64,000 nt of DNA, taken from the NCBI RefSeq assembly GCF_000002985.6, contig NC_003283.11, positions 124,001 to 188,000 on the forward strand. The letters are read 5' to 3'. This document shows positions 1 to 11,725 of the stretch, in pieces. The stretch is from Caenorhabditis elegans (lineage: Eukaryota; Nematoda; Chromadorea; Rhabditida; Rhabditidae). Below the pieces are notes generated by a model. That model was not told the origin of the DNA. It saw only the letters and a program-made list of their open reading frames with translations, and ran no database searches. The translations under genes and the position numbers were made by a program. Position 1 is the stretch's first letter. The number at the start of each line of letters is the position of its first letter.

Positions 1-94
1 ATTCGTTTAAAAAATGAAAATTTTTAGTAGGAACAGGGGAAAAACAACGAACAACCGAGGTGGGGGAAAGGCAATTTTTAAATAAAAAAATTCG

Positions 95-298
95 GTAATG
101 GGTCTCGCCGCGATGACAAATGTATGTTTGATGTGAAAAGATGTGCGCCTTTAAAGAGGGTACTGTAGTTTGGTTTTTCTTCAGTTTTTTATCAAATTTC
201 GAGAAAAAATTATCGGTTTCTCGAGTCCTCCTTAAAGGCGCATATTCTGTCAGATGTTGAACAAAATTGGTCGTTTTGAGACCTGGTACCGTAGGGAA
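95..298. repeat. Dispersed inverted repeat (GGTCTCG / GGCGCA family)
   Basis: The left half runs from GGTCTCGCCGCGATGACAAA to GTGCGCCTTTAAAG. The right half is its imperfect inverse: CTTAAAGGCGCATATTCTGT to GAGACCTGGTACCGT. The same family recurs at 31611-31912 (complete) and 61270-61345 (half copy). It is a non-coding palindromic repeat typical of nematode intergenic DNA and lies downstream of the ZPR1 gene. Confidence 0.7.
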
Positions 299-377
299 AA
301 ATCGCCTAATTTTGTGGAATAGATTAATCAACAATTCAAAAAAAAAATCAACAAAAAATTAAATGCTTCCGTGGTTT

Positions 378-2649
378 CTACGCTTCGTGCGGCTCATCTT
401 CCTCGGCAAGCGCATCCAGTTCTCCATAATTCTCCACCTTCATATCATTAATTCCGAGCTCGTCGTTCTGCTCGTAGGTCCGTGTGTAGAACTCTTTTGT
501 CAGTCGTGGATCGTCCATTGGAGCCGTGAGACTCTGCACGTAGCTGCAGCCTGTCGGATCGTCGAGGATAATTGTAGCCGGGAGACGAAGAGCGATGATG
601 TCGTCGAGCTTCTCCAGGAATGTGGTTACGGCGCTTTTTTCACCGGTTTGAGCCGAATCTCCCATGAAGAATGAGGATTGCTGCAAAATTTTATGGTGAA
701 TAATTTTTAGAGGTGGTGTATTCGAATTATTTTGAGTATTTATACACAACACCCTATGTTGGCTAGGTGGAAATGCATCCCACTTTTTATCATTAGAGCA
801 AGTTTACATCTCCGGCGTGCAAATGTCAAATTTATTTGAAAATCCGTGTAAATTTCAAGCGTTTCAAGTAAAAATGTATGAAATTCCCGCCAACTTTTTA
901 TCAATCGAGCACATTTGCATAGTTATACGGTGCACGGTGATATTAAAAATTAAGAATACAAATTTTCTCCTCGATTATTAAACAATGGGAGGCATTTCAT
1001 ACGTTTTTACTTGAAATTCATGAAAGTTTCACGGATTTTCAAATAAATTCGGATAATGTGGCATTTACAGTCTAGAGATGTACATATGCTCTAATGAGAA
1101 CGTTTTTTGAGAAAAAATTTCGATTTTGCTCCACAAAAAAAAAATCGAATTCTTCTTACAGCATCCAACTGCTCCTTCGTAGCCGTCAGCAATCCCTCAA
1201 TAGTAGTAAACCGCCCACACAACGCATTTCCACCGACTTCCAGATCAATCTCAGGGATCGACAGAGCACATGTATCAGTTTTAAGAACATCTCTCGCCAA
1301 ATCCAAATCCTTCTCCAACTTCACCGACATCCGGCACCCCTGATCACGAATCGCTCCACCTGATTTGACTTCATTCGACTTGTAGCCACATCGATCACAA
1401 GCCAATGACATAATGATGACAGTTTGGAAGAATGGAATGTCAGTCGGCTTCATCTTTACTTCAGTCGGACCGTGACAATTCGGGCAGTCTGTCGCAAAAT
1501 GCAGAACTTCTTGTTTCGCGTCTTCATAGCTTTTGAACTCTGGAGCTGCTGCCGATGGCTCCACTTCCTCCTCCTCCTCATTATCATCTGCCAACGCCAA
1601 CAGCTTTCTCTCGTCCAAATTTCGATGATAATGGGAAATAATGCAACGTGGATCGACGTGGCGAACGTCTGGATTCTGAATGTAGCAATTTCCAGTGGGA
1701 TCACGGAGCCGCAACGTCCATGTTTCGCCGAGTTCCATACAGCTCGTGATTTTCTGCAAATAGGCATCGATTTGAGATGCTCCCTCCGGATCCAACAGCC
1801 TCCGTTTTTCTTGATCCTGACTAAGACCGCGATGAACACGTTCCAGAACTCCTTCGACTGTTGTCACTTCTGAAAAGTAAAAAAAGTTAAAAAAAAAAAA
1901 GGTTTTTTTCACTAATTTTTTTGATTTCAAACGAATACATTCTCATTGGAGCGCGCCGTGTCGATTTATGAGATTTTTCCAACAAGTTCAGCGCCAATTT
2001 CAGTTTTTCAAAGAGTTTTCTTTGGCTTTGTCGGTTTTTTATTTGATAAAATCCGACACAAACAAAGGAAACTCGTAGTTGAACCTAATAAATTGGCTTT
2101 TCACTTGTGAATTGCTTAATAATCTGCAAAATCTTGGCTTTTTCCTCAGTTTTCCTGAGAAAAAGCAAATTTGCGATGAATCTAAATTAAATAATCAACC
2201 TCCAGGCTGTGATTTGTGTGGAATTTCCAGCTGCAACTCGGGCACCTCAATTGACGCGTACTCGGACTTCACAAGCTGTCGTCTCAAGTCTTCTGGCTTC
2301 TGAACTCTGAGCACAATTAGAGTTCCATGCTCCTGCACAGCTTCTCCGCTTTGAATCTCGTTGTTCTTGTGTCCACAGTGCGGACACTCGAATGACATTA
2401 AAATCACAGCTCTGTAGTAGGGAATCGATGTGCACATGATGCGGGTTTCTCCCTAAAATTATTAATTTTCAGATGAAAAACTGAATTGGACGCCTACATC
2501 TTCTTCGCACACCGGGCAGACACTATCAACAACAATTGGAGCAGCCTCATAGTCATCTGCTGACAAGTTTCTGTAGATCTGAAAAATATTTAGGAAATTG
2601 TGCCGTAAATTCTAGCAAAAACACTTACATCTTGAGAATCCGCAGCCAT
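378..2649 (-). CDS. ZPR1: ZPR1-family zinc finger protein
   Basis: Five exons on the minus strand: 2649-2629, 2578-2498, 2452-2200, 1869-1160 and 680-378. They join in frame to 455 residues, the usual ZPR1 length. The start ATG (2649-2647) begins MAADSQD; the stop is TAG at 380-378. The protein shows the duplicated ZPR1 architecture. The first C4 finger has Cys 28/31 and 57/60 (CPVC...CPHCGHKNNE). The second has CPNC...CDRCGYKSNE near residues 247-279. Each finger is followed by an alpha/beta ZPR1 domain (LRDPTGNCYIQNP and DDPTGCSYVQSL are the matching strands). In other eukaryotes ZPR1 binds and assists folding of eEF1A and shuttles between cytoplasm and nucleus; that role is inferred from the family. 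Intron 4 (681-1159) contains a palindromic repeat. No strong AATAAA is seen after the stop. Confidence 0.93.
793..1096. repeat. MITE-like palindrome in ZPR1 intron 4
   Basis: ATTAGAGCAAGTTTACATCT at the left is mirrored by GATGTACATATGCTCTAAT at the right. The inner segment TTTATTTGAAAATCCGTG is mirrored by CACGGATTTTCAAATAAA. Arms are about 110-130 bp and imperfect. No coding capacity is seen. Confidence 0.7.
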
Positions 2650-3051
2650 TTTACTTTAAAAAATGAATTTGTTGATTAAAATCGAAAATTATCTGCTTTA
2701 AAGTATTAATTTTAGAGAGAAATCTGGAAAAAACTGGAAAAATCTGGAAAAGAAAAACAAAAAAAATTCAAGTCTGCAAAGTTGCGTGACGGTGTTTGCG
2801 GACAAACGCCTGCGCCTCTTCATTTCGCGTTGTGCCTCGCGGTTTTTAATTATAAAATTTTTTAATAATTAGAATTCAGTACACATTCTTGTAAAGCCTT
2901 CCTATCTTGTGTCACTGAAGCTTTTTCGCAAAAAAAGCGCTTCCAAAGTAGCAGAAGAAACTGAGAAAAATGAATAAAACATTAAATGTCTGCGCTAAAA
3001 TCTGTATTTTATTTTTATTTCAAAAAACGAATAAAAATCTTGTGATGAAGT

Positions 3052-3057
3052 TTTATT
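3052..3057 (-). terminator. AATAAA poly(A) signal of the zinc finger gene
   Basis: Minus-strand AATAAA lies 32 bases after the TGA at 3091-3089, the expected place for 3' end formation. Confidence 0.6.
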
Positions 3058-3088
3058 GACGGAAAATCGAATGAATATTTCATTTTTA

Positions 3089-3951
3089 TCAAATTCCAAC
3101 AGTATCTTGTTGCTCGTAGTCGTAGTTTCGGGATTCCAGAGACAGAAGTGCTGGATTGCCGGGCTTTTGAGCATTTGTAACCGATTTTTCTTGTGGCGGC
3201 GCTTCTTTTTCAGTTTCTGTGTGTTTTGAGATCATTTCATGGCGAAGACAGCATGGAAGATGCACTTTCACAGCTTTAAACTTGATTTTTTGAAGTTTTT
3301 CAATCATTTTCAGCCCATTTTCAAGTCGTTCTTTCGAAATTCCGAGTTGCTCGGTGGTTTTTGCATTTTCCAGACATTCGATCAACTGATTTTCCTTTGC
3401 AAAATCCGTCTGTTTGATGAGCTAAAAATTAATTAAATAAAATATAAAACGCAATACTAAATTTCACCTGAAAACTGCCAGGTTTGCCACCATGAAAATG
3501 TTCCAGGTGGTGCTTTCCTTCATCTTCGGTGTGAAAATTCAAGTTCCGGCATCCAGAGCATCGAAACGGGCGGTATATTATATGAGTCTGGAGCATGTGG
3601 AACTCGTATGCCGCCCATGTTGACCAGGCCACGGAGCAGGTTTCGCAGACAGGCCTTGGAGCATTTTCGGGAATCGATTCCCCGTAGGAGTCTGGATTGA
3701 ATTCGGGAACTGATGAAGTTGGGAGTTTTCCTGAAGGTTAAAAAAAATTAATTTCACAAATAATATTTATAAATAATCACGTTTTAATGCAGAAGCTGGC
3801 TGAACAACTCGGATGGTGCACTGGCGTTGAGGGGAGCTCTGAAAAAAGAAATCTATAAAAAATGGCAGTATTTCTCAGCTTATTTGCAACTCACGAGAGT
3901 GACTAGATAATCGTCATGGTCTTGGGCTCCTGATGTAGATGGCTCTGTCAT
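3089..3951 (-). CDS. Small C2H2-like zinc finger protein
   Basis: Four exons on the minus strand: 3951-3895, 3838-3781, 3730-3468 and 3421-3089. They join in frame to 236 residues (starts MTEPSTSGAQDH, ends QQDTVGI, stop TGA). Two adjacent zinc fingers sit in exon 3: CETC then H-x4-H (VCETCSVAWST...HMLQTH) and CSGC then H-x3-H (CSGCRNLNFHT...HLEHFH). They are spaced as C-x2-C-x12-H. The C-terminal third has a charged, probably helical segment and a Lys/Glu-rich tail. I do not recognise a named orthologue; a nucleic-acid or protein-binding role is only inferred from the fingers. The gene is divergent from SF3B2, with 285 bp between the start codons, so they probably share a promoter region. 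The ZPR1 gene lies 439 bp downstream on the same strand, too far for a typical operon gap. Confidence 0.82.
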
Positions 3952-4228
3952 TTCAACCTGAATTTTCTGTTTTTAATCTTTTTAAAGCATTATAAAGCTT
4001 TAAAAAAATTTAAAAAAAAAAGAGAAAATTCAATGATAAAACAGTGTGCAAAAATGAGAGACGGAGAGTATTTGGCGTCGGTTTCAGTGTTTGGTACGCA
4101 AACACCGACCCATTGCGTACTCTTCGAATTAAATTTTTTTTGCGAATTTTTAGATTTTTCAACGTTTTTGCGGTTAAAAACCTCTTTTCCTCATTGAAAA
4201 CTTTTCAATTTTCAACTAAATGTTTTCC

Positions 4229-4236
4229 TTTTTCAG
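4229..4236 (+). promoter_or_regulatory. Putative SL trans-splice acceptor at SF3B2 start
   Basis: TTTTTCAG ends exactly before the ATG at 4237, with no in-gene donor upstream. In nematodes this is the usual mark of a spliced-leader acceptor with a zero-length 5' UTR. Confidence 0.5.
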
Positions 4237-7200
4237 ATGTCAGGCGAGGATGACTACAATTCAGACGATGAGGCTAACAAGAACCTATCTAAAAAGGAGC
4301 TTCAGGAGTTGAAGAGAAAACAGCAGAAAAGCAAAAAGAAGAAGGAATCGAAGAAGAGAGCAAAAGCCACGAAGCAAGCTGAAATAGAAACACGAGAGGA
4401 GCCGAAAAAAGAGGAGGAAAATGGTGACGATCTTGACGTGGAAATCGATTATATCGGTGAAACAATTGAAATTGAGCCGGATAACCCGCACGCTCAATAC
4501 TTTTCCGCAATTTTTGATGCTTTTAAGGTAACATATCACTATTTGTTAATGTTTTTCCAATATATCGGCTTCCAGATCTCCACCGACTCAGAAGACGGCT
4601 TCTCCTACGGCCATCACGTTTCCAAAGGCGAGAAAAAGGATGATTTGGGAAAAGTCGGTCAGGCCGAGCGAATTATTCAAGAGGAGATGGAAGAACGTGC
4701 CAAAGAAAACACAGAGGAGAAGCTTTCGCGTAGAAAACTCCGAATTTCTCTTCAACCGAGTATTGCAAAGCTTAAAGAGACGACACTTCGAGCCGATGTT
4801 GTTGAATGGGCCGATGTGACTTCTCGTGATCCGTATCTCCTTGTCGCAATGAAATCTTATAGAAATTCAGTTCCAGTTCCACGCCATTGGAATGCAAAGC
4901 GTAAATATCTCGCCGGAAAGCGAGGATTCGAACGGCCACCATTTGAGTTGCCAGATTTTATTAAAAGAACCGGAATTCAGGATATGAGAGAAGCGCTGCT
5001 GGAAAAAGAAGAAAGCCAGAGCCTTAAATCAAAAATGAGAGAGCGGGCCCGCCCGAAGCTTGGAAAAATCGATATTGATTATCAAAAACTTCACGACGCG
5101 TTCTTCAAATGGCAAACCAAGCCGGCTATGACAAAAATGGGCGAGCTCTACTATGAAGGAAAAGAGATGGAGGCGATGATGAGAGACAAGAAGCCGGGTG
5201 AAATGTCGGATGAGCTTAGAATTGCACTGGGAATGCCCATCGGATCGAATGCGTTCAAGTTTCCACCGCCATGGTTGATTGCGATGCAACGTTACGGACC
5301 ACCGCCCAGTTTTCCGCATATTAAGATTCCTGGATTGAATGCGCCGATTCCTGGTACGGTAAAATGTTCTGGATGTACTATTTTAGAGCAGAAATCTAAA
5401 AAACATTATGAAAAATTTTACATTTCAACATAAAATTACCAAAAACCTAGAAAATTGCCTGCTAAATTTCATTTTCAACGTAAAATTAACAAATCTGTGA
5501 ATTTTTGCACCTGTACCGACCACAAGAACTGAGATCGTGGCGAGACCCGCTTTAAGCGCCAAATTTTTGCAAAATGATAAATAATTTTCTTTTGATAAAA
5601 AATTTTCTTCGCATAATTTAACACACAAATATTCATAAATTCTGCCAAAAAAAATTATTATGAAATTTTCAGATATTTTTTTCGCAAAAACATGTTATCC
5701 TGAAAGAAATTAAGACAAACTTGACAATTTTATGTTCAGTAAATACATTTTACGAAAAAAAAATGTCTGAAAATTCAGAAAAAATTTGGTTTTGGTTGAA
5801 AAAATTATGAAATCAAATTTAGAAAAATAAAAAATAACTTCTTTCACGATTTTCAAGCAAAAAATACGATACTGGGTCTCGACACGACAAATTAATGTTT
5901 AATGCGAGGTGCTATATTTTGATCAATTTTTCCAAATTTATCAATTAAAAACTCAAAAAAAAAACAAGTTTTGGTAAATTTTGGGAGATGCCACATTGAA
6001 AAGTTGGTTAAATTTTCAATTTTAACGGATTGTAGGTCATTTTTTGAGCCACCATAACTTTTTTTGAGGTTTTAAAAAAGTGTGCTTATGAAATTCGGTA
6101 GTTTAAACGATTTCGAGTCTAATAAAGCAATAAAAAATTTCGACTACAACTTTAAAGCCGTAAAAATGGAAAAAAAATTGAAATTTTCAGAGGGCTGCGC
6201 ATTCGGCTATCACGCAGGAGGTTGGGGAAAACCACCAGTCGACGAGTACGGACATCCTCTGTACGGAGACGTGTTCGGATTGGCCGCTCCAGCTTTCGAG
6301 CCCGAAGACGAATCGCAAATCGAGCGGCGATATTGGGGAGAGATCGGATCCGACGAGAGCAGTGACGAGGAAGAGTCGGAGGAGGAAGAACATGCCGACG
6401 ATGATGATGCTGATGTTGAAGGAGGATTCCAGACACCTGCACCGGTTGAGGGAATGATCACACCATCTGGAATGACGACTGGAATCACTGGAATCGAGAC
6501 TCCTGACACGATTGAGCTCCGGAAAGGAAAAGAGAGCTCTGTGCTCGGAACAGACACTCCTGCGGCTGCCTATCATATCATTCCGGAGAAGAAGAACGAA
6601 CGTATCGGTGGACAAATGATGGCATCCTCCCATACTTATGATCTTTCCAAGAAGCATGCGGTTCGTGACGATGGAGTTCAGATTTCGCTGGATCCTGAGT
6701 CTATTGATATGGATGAGCAAGGACTGGCGGCTCGGTACGAGGAGCAGCTCCGAAAGCAAAAGCATCGGGATGATGATGATGAGGATCGAGAGGATTTGAC
6801 GGATATGGTGGCTGAGCACGCTGCCAAACAGAATGTTAGTGTGTCGAAAAAAAAAATTTCTTGAAAATTCAAAGAAACATTTGAAATTTGTTGGAATTTC
6901 CCTAATTTTACTGTAAAAGTACTCTAGTAGTACTGTAGGATTACTGTAAAATTACTTCAGCACGCGGTGCCAATCTGTCCCATTACAGTTTGATCTACAA
7001 AAAATGCGGGAATTTTTTGCCCAAAAAAAAAATGACGGCGGCACGTTTTTAACCATGCAAAATCAGTTGAGAACTCTGCGTCTCTACTCCCGCATTTTTC
7101 GGAGATCAAACCGAAAAGAGACATTCTGACACCAGTGTTCAGGAGTACTGTAGGTGTTTTGTAGTAGTAGTAAAACTTTAGGGGTACTGTAGGGATACTG

Positions 7201-7547
7201 TACTGTTTTTGTATTTTGAAAAAATAGTGGAGATACCGGGGTACTGTAGTTTTGAAAAAATATTTCTTTTTGAAACGATAATGGATGGGATTATGGACTT
7301 TAGGTATACTGTAGGAGTACTGTAATTTTGAAAAAAAGTGTTTTCTTTTCTTCGTTGTAGTATTGTAGGGATACTATATGAGTACTGTAAAAGTGAATAT
7401 TGAAAAAATAGAAAAAAATATCGTCTCAAAAAATTAAATTTTCATTTTCAGAGAAAACGCAAAGTTCAAGATGACAAGAAGAACAAGACGTCATCATCCT
7501 CGTCGTCAGGATCCAGTGGCAAGAAGCATAAGGACTTCAAATTTTGA
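4237..7547 (+). CDS. SF3B2: Splicing factor 3B subunit 2 (SF3B2/SAP145)
   Basis: Four exons: 4237-4527, 4576-5353, 6191-6834 and 7452-7547, giving 602 residues. Intron 1 is only 48 bp and in frame, so it can be misread as coding; splicing restores FDAFK-ISTDSEDG. The N-terminus is acidic and Lys-rich. It is followed by the SF3B2 core domain (about residues 150-290; RKLRISLQPSIAKLKE, RDPYLLVAMKSYRN, VPVPRHWNAKRKYL). The PSP motif (PPPWLIAMQRYGPPPS...KIPGLNAPIPEGCAFGYHAGG) is split across the exon 2/3 junction. The C-terminus has acidic runs and ends KKHKDFKF, matching the conserved SF3B2 end. The protein belongs to the SF3b part of U2 snRNP and helps anchor U2 at the branch site in the nucleus. 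A CAG acceptor (4234-4236) directly abuts the ATG, suggesting SL trans-splicing at the start codon. Confidence 0.95.
6955..7140. repeat. Palindromic repeat in SF3B2 intron 3
   Basis: GATCTACAAAAAATGCGGGA at the left is mirrored by TCCCGCATTTTTCGGAGATC at the right, around an AACCATGCAAAATCAGTTGA centre. A second copy of the same family lies at 14176-14353. Short GTACTGTAG repeats fill the rest of the intron (6900-7430). Confidence 0.75.
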
Positions 7548-8550
7548 AAATCTGATTGTTTTAATTTATTATTTCTTTCTCTCTTTTTTTTTGTAATTTT
7601 TAAGCTTAAATTCCAATTTTTCTGTCACCCCAAATAATCGCCCCACAATTTCAATTAAATGTATTCTGTAATTGAGAGTTTTATACATTTTTGGAAAAGT
7701 TTTACTATAAGAATTTGAAAGTGCACAAAAATTGGAAAATAATTTTTTAAAAATAAAAAAAATAAATTTCAAAATGTTTCGGTTTCTCAAAAAATAAAAA
7801 TTAAAAAAAGTCGAAAATCATAAGTAAATTTAGAAAATTAATTTTAAAAAAAACGTGTTTCGTTTTGCTTCCAGAAATAATCGAAAATAAAAAAAACTTT
7901 ATTTTTTTAGAATTGCAAAAAGCGGGTCCCACCACGAAAATGTCAAGCTACAGTAACCCCATTTTCGTCGCGAGACCCAAAATTTCCAAAGTTAAAGGAA
8001 CCTAGTCATGATTATACTTATTTCAAAGCTCTCAATGAGCTGAATTCAGATTTTGCAATATTTTTTTGAAATTTCGATGCGTTTCGTTGCGGGACTCAAA
8101 ATTTGGAGAATTTCAAAAATTGGCAAAACATAGTCAGCTAAATTCAAATTTTGCAGTAATTTTTTTTCTAATTTTTCTAATGTACTTTCACTGAACAATT
8201 AATTAAAATTTCAGATTAAAAAAAATTAAAAAATCTGAAAAATTGGAAAATATAAAAAAAAGCAATTTTTTTTGAAATTCAAAAAATTTCTAAATTTTCC
8301 ATCTACCAATTTTCAGAGATTGGAGCTGCTCAACAACAGAAGAATTCAATAGAGAAATGGATTTGGAGCAAATGAAGAAGACGAAAAATAAATAAATATG
8401 AAAAATAAATATTTTCTTTCTAACCAGGAGAAAAAAATGGGGAAAAAATTTATAAATCGAGTATTTATGACAGGAATGAATTAAAACAGAAATCACAGAA
8501 AGTTTAATTAAGCGAGAATTTTTCGCAGCAGAGTCGTGAAGATCCCACCA
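7548..8550. other. Intergenic spacer between SF3B2 and the broken gene
   Basis: AT-rich spacer. It holds one isolated copy (about 7920-8110) of the CCTAGTCATGATTATACTTA repeat that is amplified at 9690-10720. It also holds an orphan exon-like segment at 8318-8394 (see findings). No complete gene is seen. Confidence 0.5.
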
Positions 8551-10961
8551 TCAGTCCTTGAACAAGTCGCTATTATAGATGTCCTGCATTGAAGTGGCTG
8601 TGACACATCCAGCAAAAGTACGTTCAAGCTTCTGAAATAATTATTTTAAACTATGGATTTCAGATTGTCACAAACATCACGATCTGCAACTGACGCCGCG
8701 AGTTCCTTCAAATCCTGAGCCACTTGTGCAACATCTTGGTGTGGTGTGCTGGTGGGATCCGGAACTGAAATTAAAAATTTTCCTAATCTTTGAAAAAAAA
8801 TTAGCAACTCACCATCATCTTGAACACCAGCTGGTCCTCTTTGGTTTCCTTCACAAGCAAGTTCCCGAAGTTTGGATCATTTTGAAAGACCCCGGCTTTA
8901 TTTGCAAGCATCGTCGACAAGACGAATTGACGTAGGATGCTCGTCGCTACGTCCGCCGTCAGGTCACGCTGGCCGAACAGCGATCCGGCATTCTCCATCA
9001 CCAAAACAAGCATGTGAGCTATGTCATCGTCAGGCAGCAACTCTTCGGGAAGTTTTTAAACCACAGCTGACGTCTTGAGAGGCGTAAAGTTGGGAGACCG
9101 TTTGGCGACTGGAATGAGGCGGGCATAGGCTTGAATTTCGGCCTGGGCTTGAAGGTTGACATCGTCCGTTTGCAGAGGATAGAGCTTTGCCACTAACTCT
9201 TTCCCTGTCCCTCCTGTGTTTCCATCTACAAATTGCCTTCCCATCGTTATTCCCATCGCTTTCCATGGCATCACATTTTTCCGTTTCGTGTACTCGAGGA
9301 GGTAACCAAATGCAGCTTTATCTGTAAAAAATGGAGTTAAAAAGTTATGCGTATTCTAGGATTACTGTAGGGTTACTGTAGTTAGAGTAAACTGATTTTT
9401 TTGGGTCTCGAAGAGAAAGTTAGTGTTCTGGGGGTACTGTAGTTATAACTTTAATTTTTGAATTTTAATAATTTTTTTGTTGTGATAATAATTTAAAAAT
9501 TAAAGAAAATACCTTTCTCCTGATTCTTGCCAGCGGTCGTGCTTTCTGCGTTGGTTGGATGCTGTAAATTGTTTAAAACATTTAAAACATTGAAATTTTT
9601 GGCGGAAAATTCAAATTTTCAGATAACAATTCATTCGCAAAAAATTTAGATTATCGAGCTGAAATCGAATAAACTCATGAAATTGCAGAAATTGGCTCTC
9701 ACCACGAAACTGCTAAGCTACAGTAACCCTATTTTCGTGGCGAGACCCAAAACTTGCAGAATTTTTAAAAATTGGAAAAACCTAGTCATGATTATATTTA
9801 TTTGAAAGCTCTCAATGAGGTGAATTCAGATTTTTTAGTAATTTATTTTTAATTTCGTCGCTTTTCGTGGTGGGACCCAAATTTTGGAGAATTTTAAAAT
9901 TGTCAAAACCTAGTCATGATTATACTTATTCGAAAGCTCTCAATGAGGTGAATTCAGATTTTTTAGTAATTTATTTTTAATTTTGTCGCTTTTCGTGGCG
10001 GGACTCAAGTTTATTCGAAAATTCCAATTTGCTGACAAAAATTTTTTGCCGATAAATTTAAATTTTCAGCGGAAAATTTTAATTTTCGAGCTGAATTTGA
10101 ATAAACTTTTTCAAAAATCGGCTCCCACCAAGAAAATGCTAAATGCTACAGTAACCTCATTTTCGTGGCGATGCCCGAAATTTGGAGAATTTTAAAAATT
10201 GGCAAAACCTAGTCATGATTATACTTATTCGAAAGCTCCCAATGAGCTGAATTCAGATTTTTTAGGAATTTTTTTGTAATTTCGTCACTTTTCGTGGCGG
10301 GACCCGATTTTTGGAAAATTTTAAAAATTGACCAAACCTAGTCATGATTATACTTATTCGAAAGCTCCCAATGAGCTGAATTCAGATTTTTTAGGAATTT
10401 TTTTGTAATTTCGTCACTTTTCGTGGCGGGACCCAAATTTATTCGAAAATTCAAATTTTCGGATAACAATTTTTAGCAGAAAAATTTAAATTTTTGAGTT
10501 GAATTCGTATAAACTCATGAAATTGCAAAAATTGCCTCCTACCACGAAAATGCTGAACTGTAACCCCTTTTTCGTAGCAGGACCCAAAATTTCCACAGTT
10601 AGTGGAACATAGTCGTGATGTATACTTATTTAAAAGCTCTCAATGAGCTGAATTCAGAATTTTAAAAAATTCTAGTTAATTTCGTCACTTTTTCGTGGCG
10701 GGACCCCAATTTATTCAAAAATACATCGACCCGAGCCAAACGTTTTATTTTCACTGGTTTTCACCAAATTTATCAGAATTTTTTGCAACAACTGAAGATT
10801 ATGTTAATTTTTCACATAAAAGGTTGGTGAAAAACAGAGAAAATAAAGCTGTGCAGCCAAGAGTAGTATTTATTTTAGAAATAGTTCCAGGAAACTCTGG
10901 CTTTTTAAGCCGTAACTGCTGAAACTTTAGTTATATCTGTTAAATTCAGAAAACTCACCAT
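8551..10961 (-). pseudogene. Broken nematode gene with in-frame stop and exon phase clash
   Basis: Candidate minus-strand exons: 10961-10959 (ATG only, then GTGAGT), 9561-9513, 9321-8813, 8764-8676 and 8631-8551. The first three join to MHPTNAESTTAGKNQEKDKAA... and run as clean coding sequence until a TAA at 9058-9056. The same frame then continues for 81 more sense codons (KLPEELLPDDDIAHMLVL...) to a good donor. The next exon reads as protein (PDPTSTPHQDVAQVAQDLKE) only in a frame that does not match the phase of that donor. The last exon (KLERTFAGCVTATSMQ...SDLFKD) fits it well. This looks like a gene that recently lost function, or one that makes a truncated protein of about 106 residues. 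I do not recognise the family. Intron 1 is bloated by tandem repeats. Confidence 0.6.
9690..10720. repeat. Tandem-like array of ~130-bp repeat
   Basis: CCTAGTCATGATTATACTTA, followed by GAAAGCTC(T/C)CAATGAG(C/G)TGAATTCAG and TTTCGTCxCTTTTCGTGGCGGGACCC, recurs near 9780, 9908, 10208 and 10338. A diverged copy lies near 10606. Spacing of neighbouring units is about 130 bp, with a longer gap where an extra block is inserted. A single outlying copy sits at about 7920-8110. Confidence 0.8.
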
Positions 10962-11725
10962 CGTGAAAAAAAAAAGTCGACGGAAAAATCCGGATGAAAC
11001 TCTTTTATAAAAGAGGAATGAAATAATTTGCTCAACGTGTCAAAATTTTTTTTTAATTTTAAGGAAATTTAATTTAAGGAATCGTGAACTTTTTTCAAGA
11101 GAGTAAATATCTCACGGTACGTCGTTTTTTGTCTTTTATTAAATTTTTATGGTTAGCTCCTGTTGAACAATTGTTTTTCAGGTTCCACAAAAGAAGAGGA
11201 AGACGATTTTGATTTCTATATCGTCATTACTTATATATAAAAAAATATCGTACGTCTGTCTCCTTTGTAGTTTGTAGTCTGTGACGTCACATATATTTTA
11301 GAAAAAATTGGCTTTTTGTCTTTTGATGTGATATTGCTTTGGGGTTAGTGGCGGGATATGGTCGGGGTACTGTAGTACTGTAGAGGTACTGTAGGAGTAC
11401 GGTAGGATTACTGTAGTTTTGGAAAAATTTTAGTTTTTTTTCAGTTTTTTGTTCAAAATTTTTTCAAAATATAATTTTATTCTAATTTTTTATGAGCCAA
11501 GCGTTTTATTTTCACTGTGTTTCACCAAATTTATCAGCACGTGTTCCGACTGGCGTACTCGAAGTTAATATCAATTTCTAAAATTTCTAAGCTTCTCTCT
11601 GCATATGGAACGCTCTTTTCCAGTTTGCCGGAAGCTTTCGAGCAACATTATTTTGTTATAACTAAGTTTTCAGCAGTTACAACTTAAAAAGCCAGAGTTT
11701 CCTGGAACTATTTCTAAATTTCTCG
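10730..11725. repeat. Duplicated/inverted repeat segments upstream of the broken gene
   Basis: CGTTTTATTTTCACTG...TTTCACCAAATTTATCAG occurs at about 10739 and again, same orientation, at about 11500. The segment GAAATAGTTCCAGGAAACTC at about 10878 recurs in inverted orientation at about 11690. The start codon exon of the broken gene lies between them. Confidence 0.6.

Noticed and set aside
6187..6819. 210-residue minus-strand open frame opposite SF3B2 exon 3
   Set aside because: Shadow of the strongly coding plus strand; the plus frame has clear homology.
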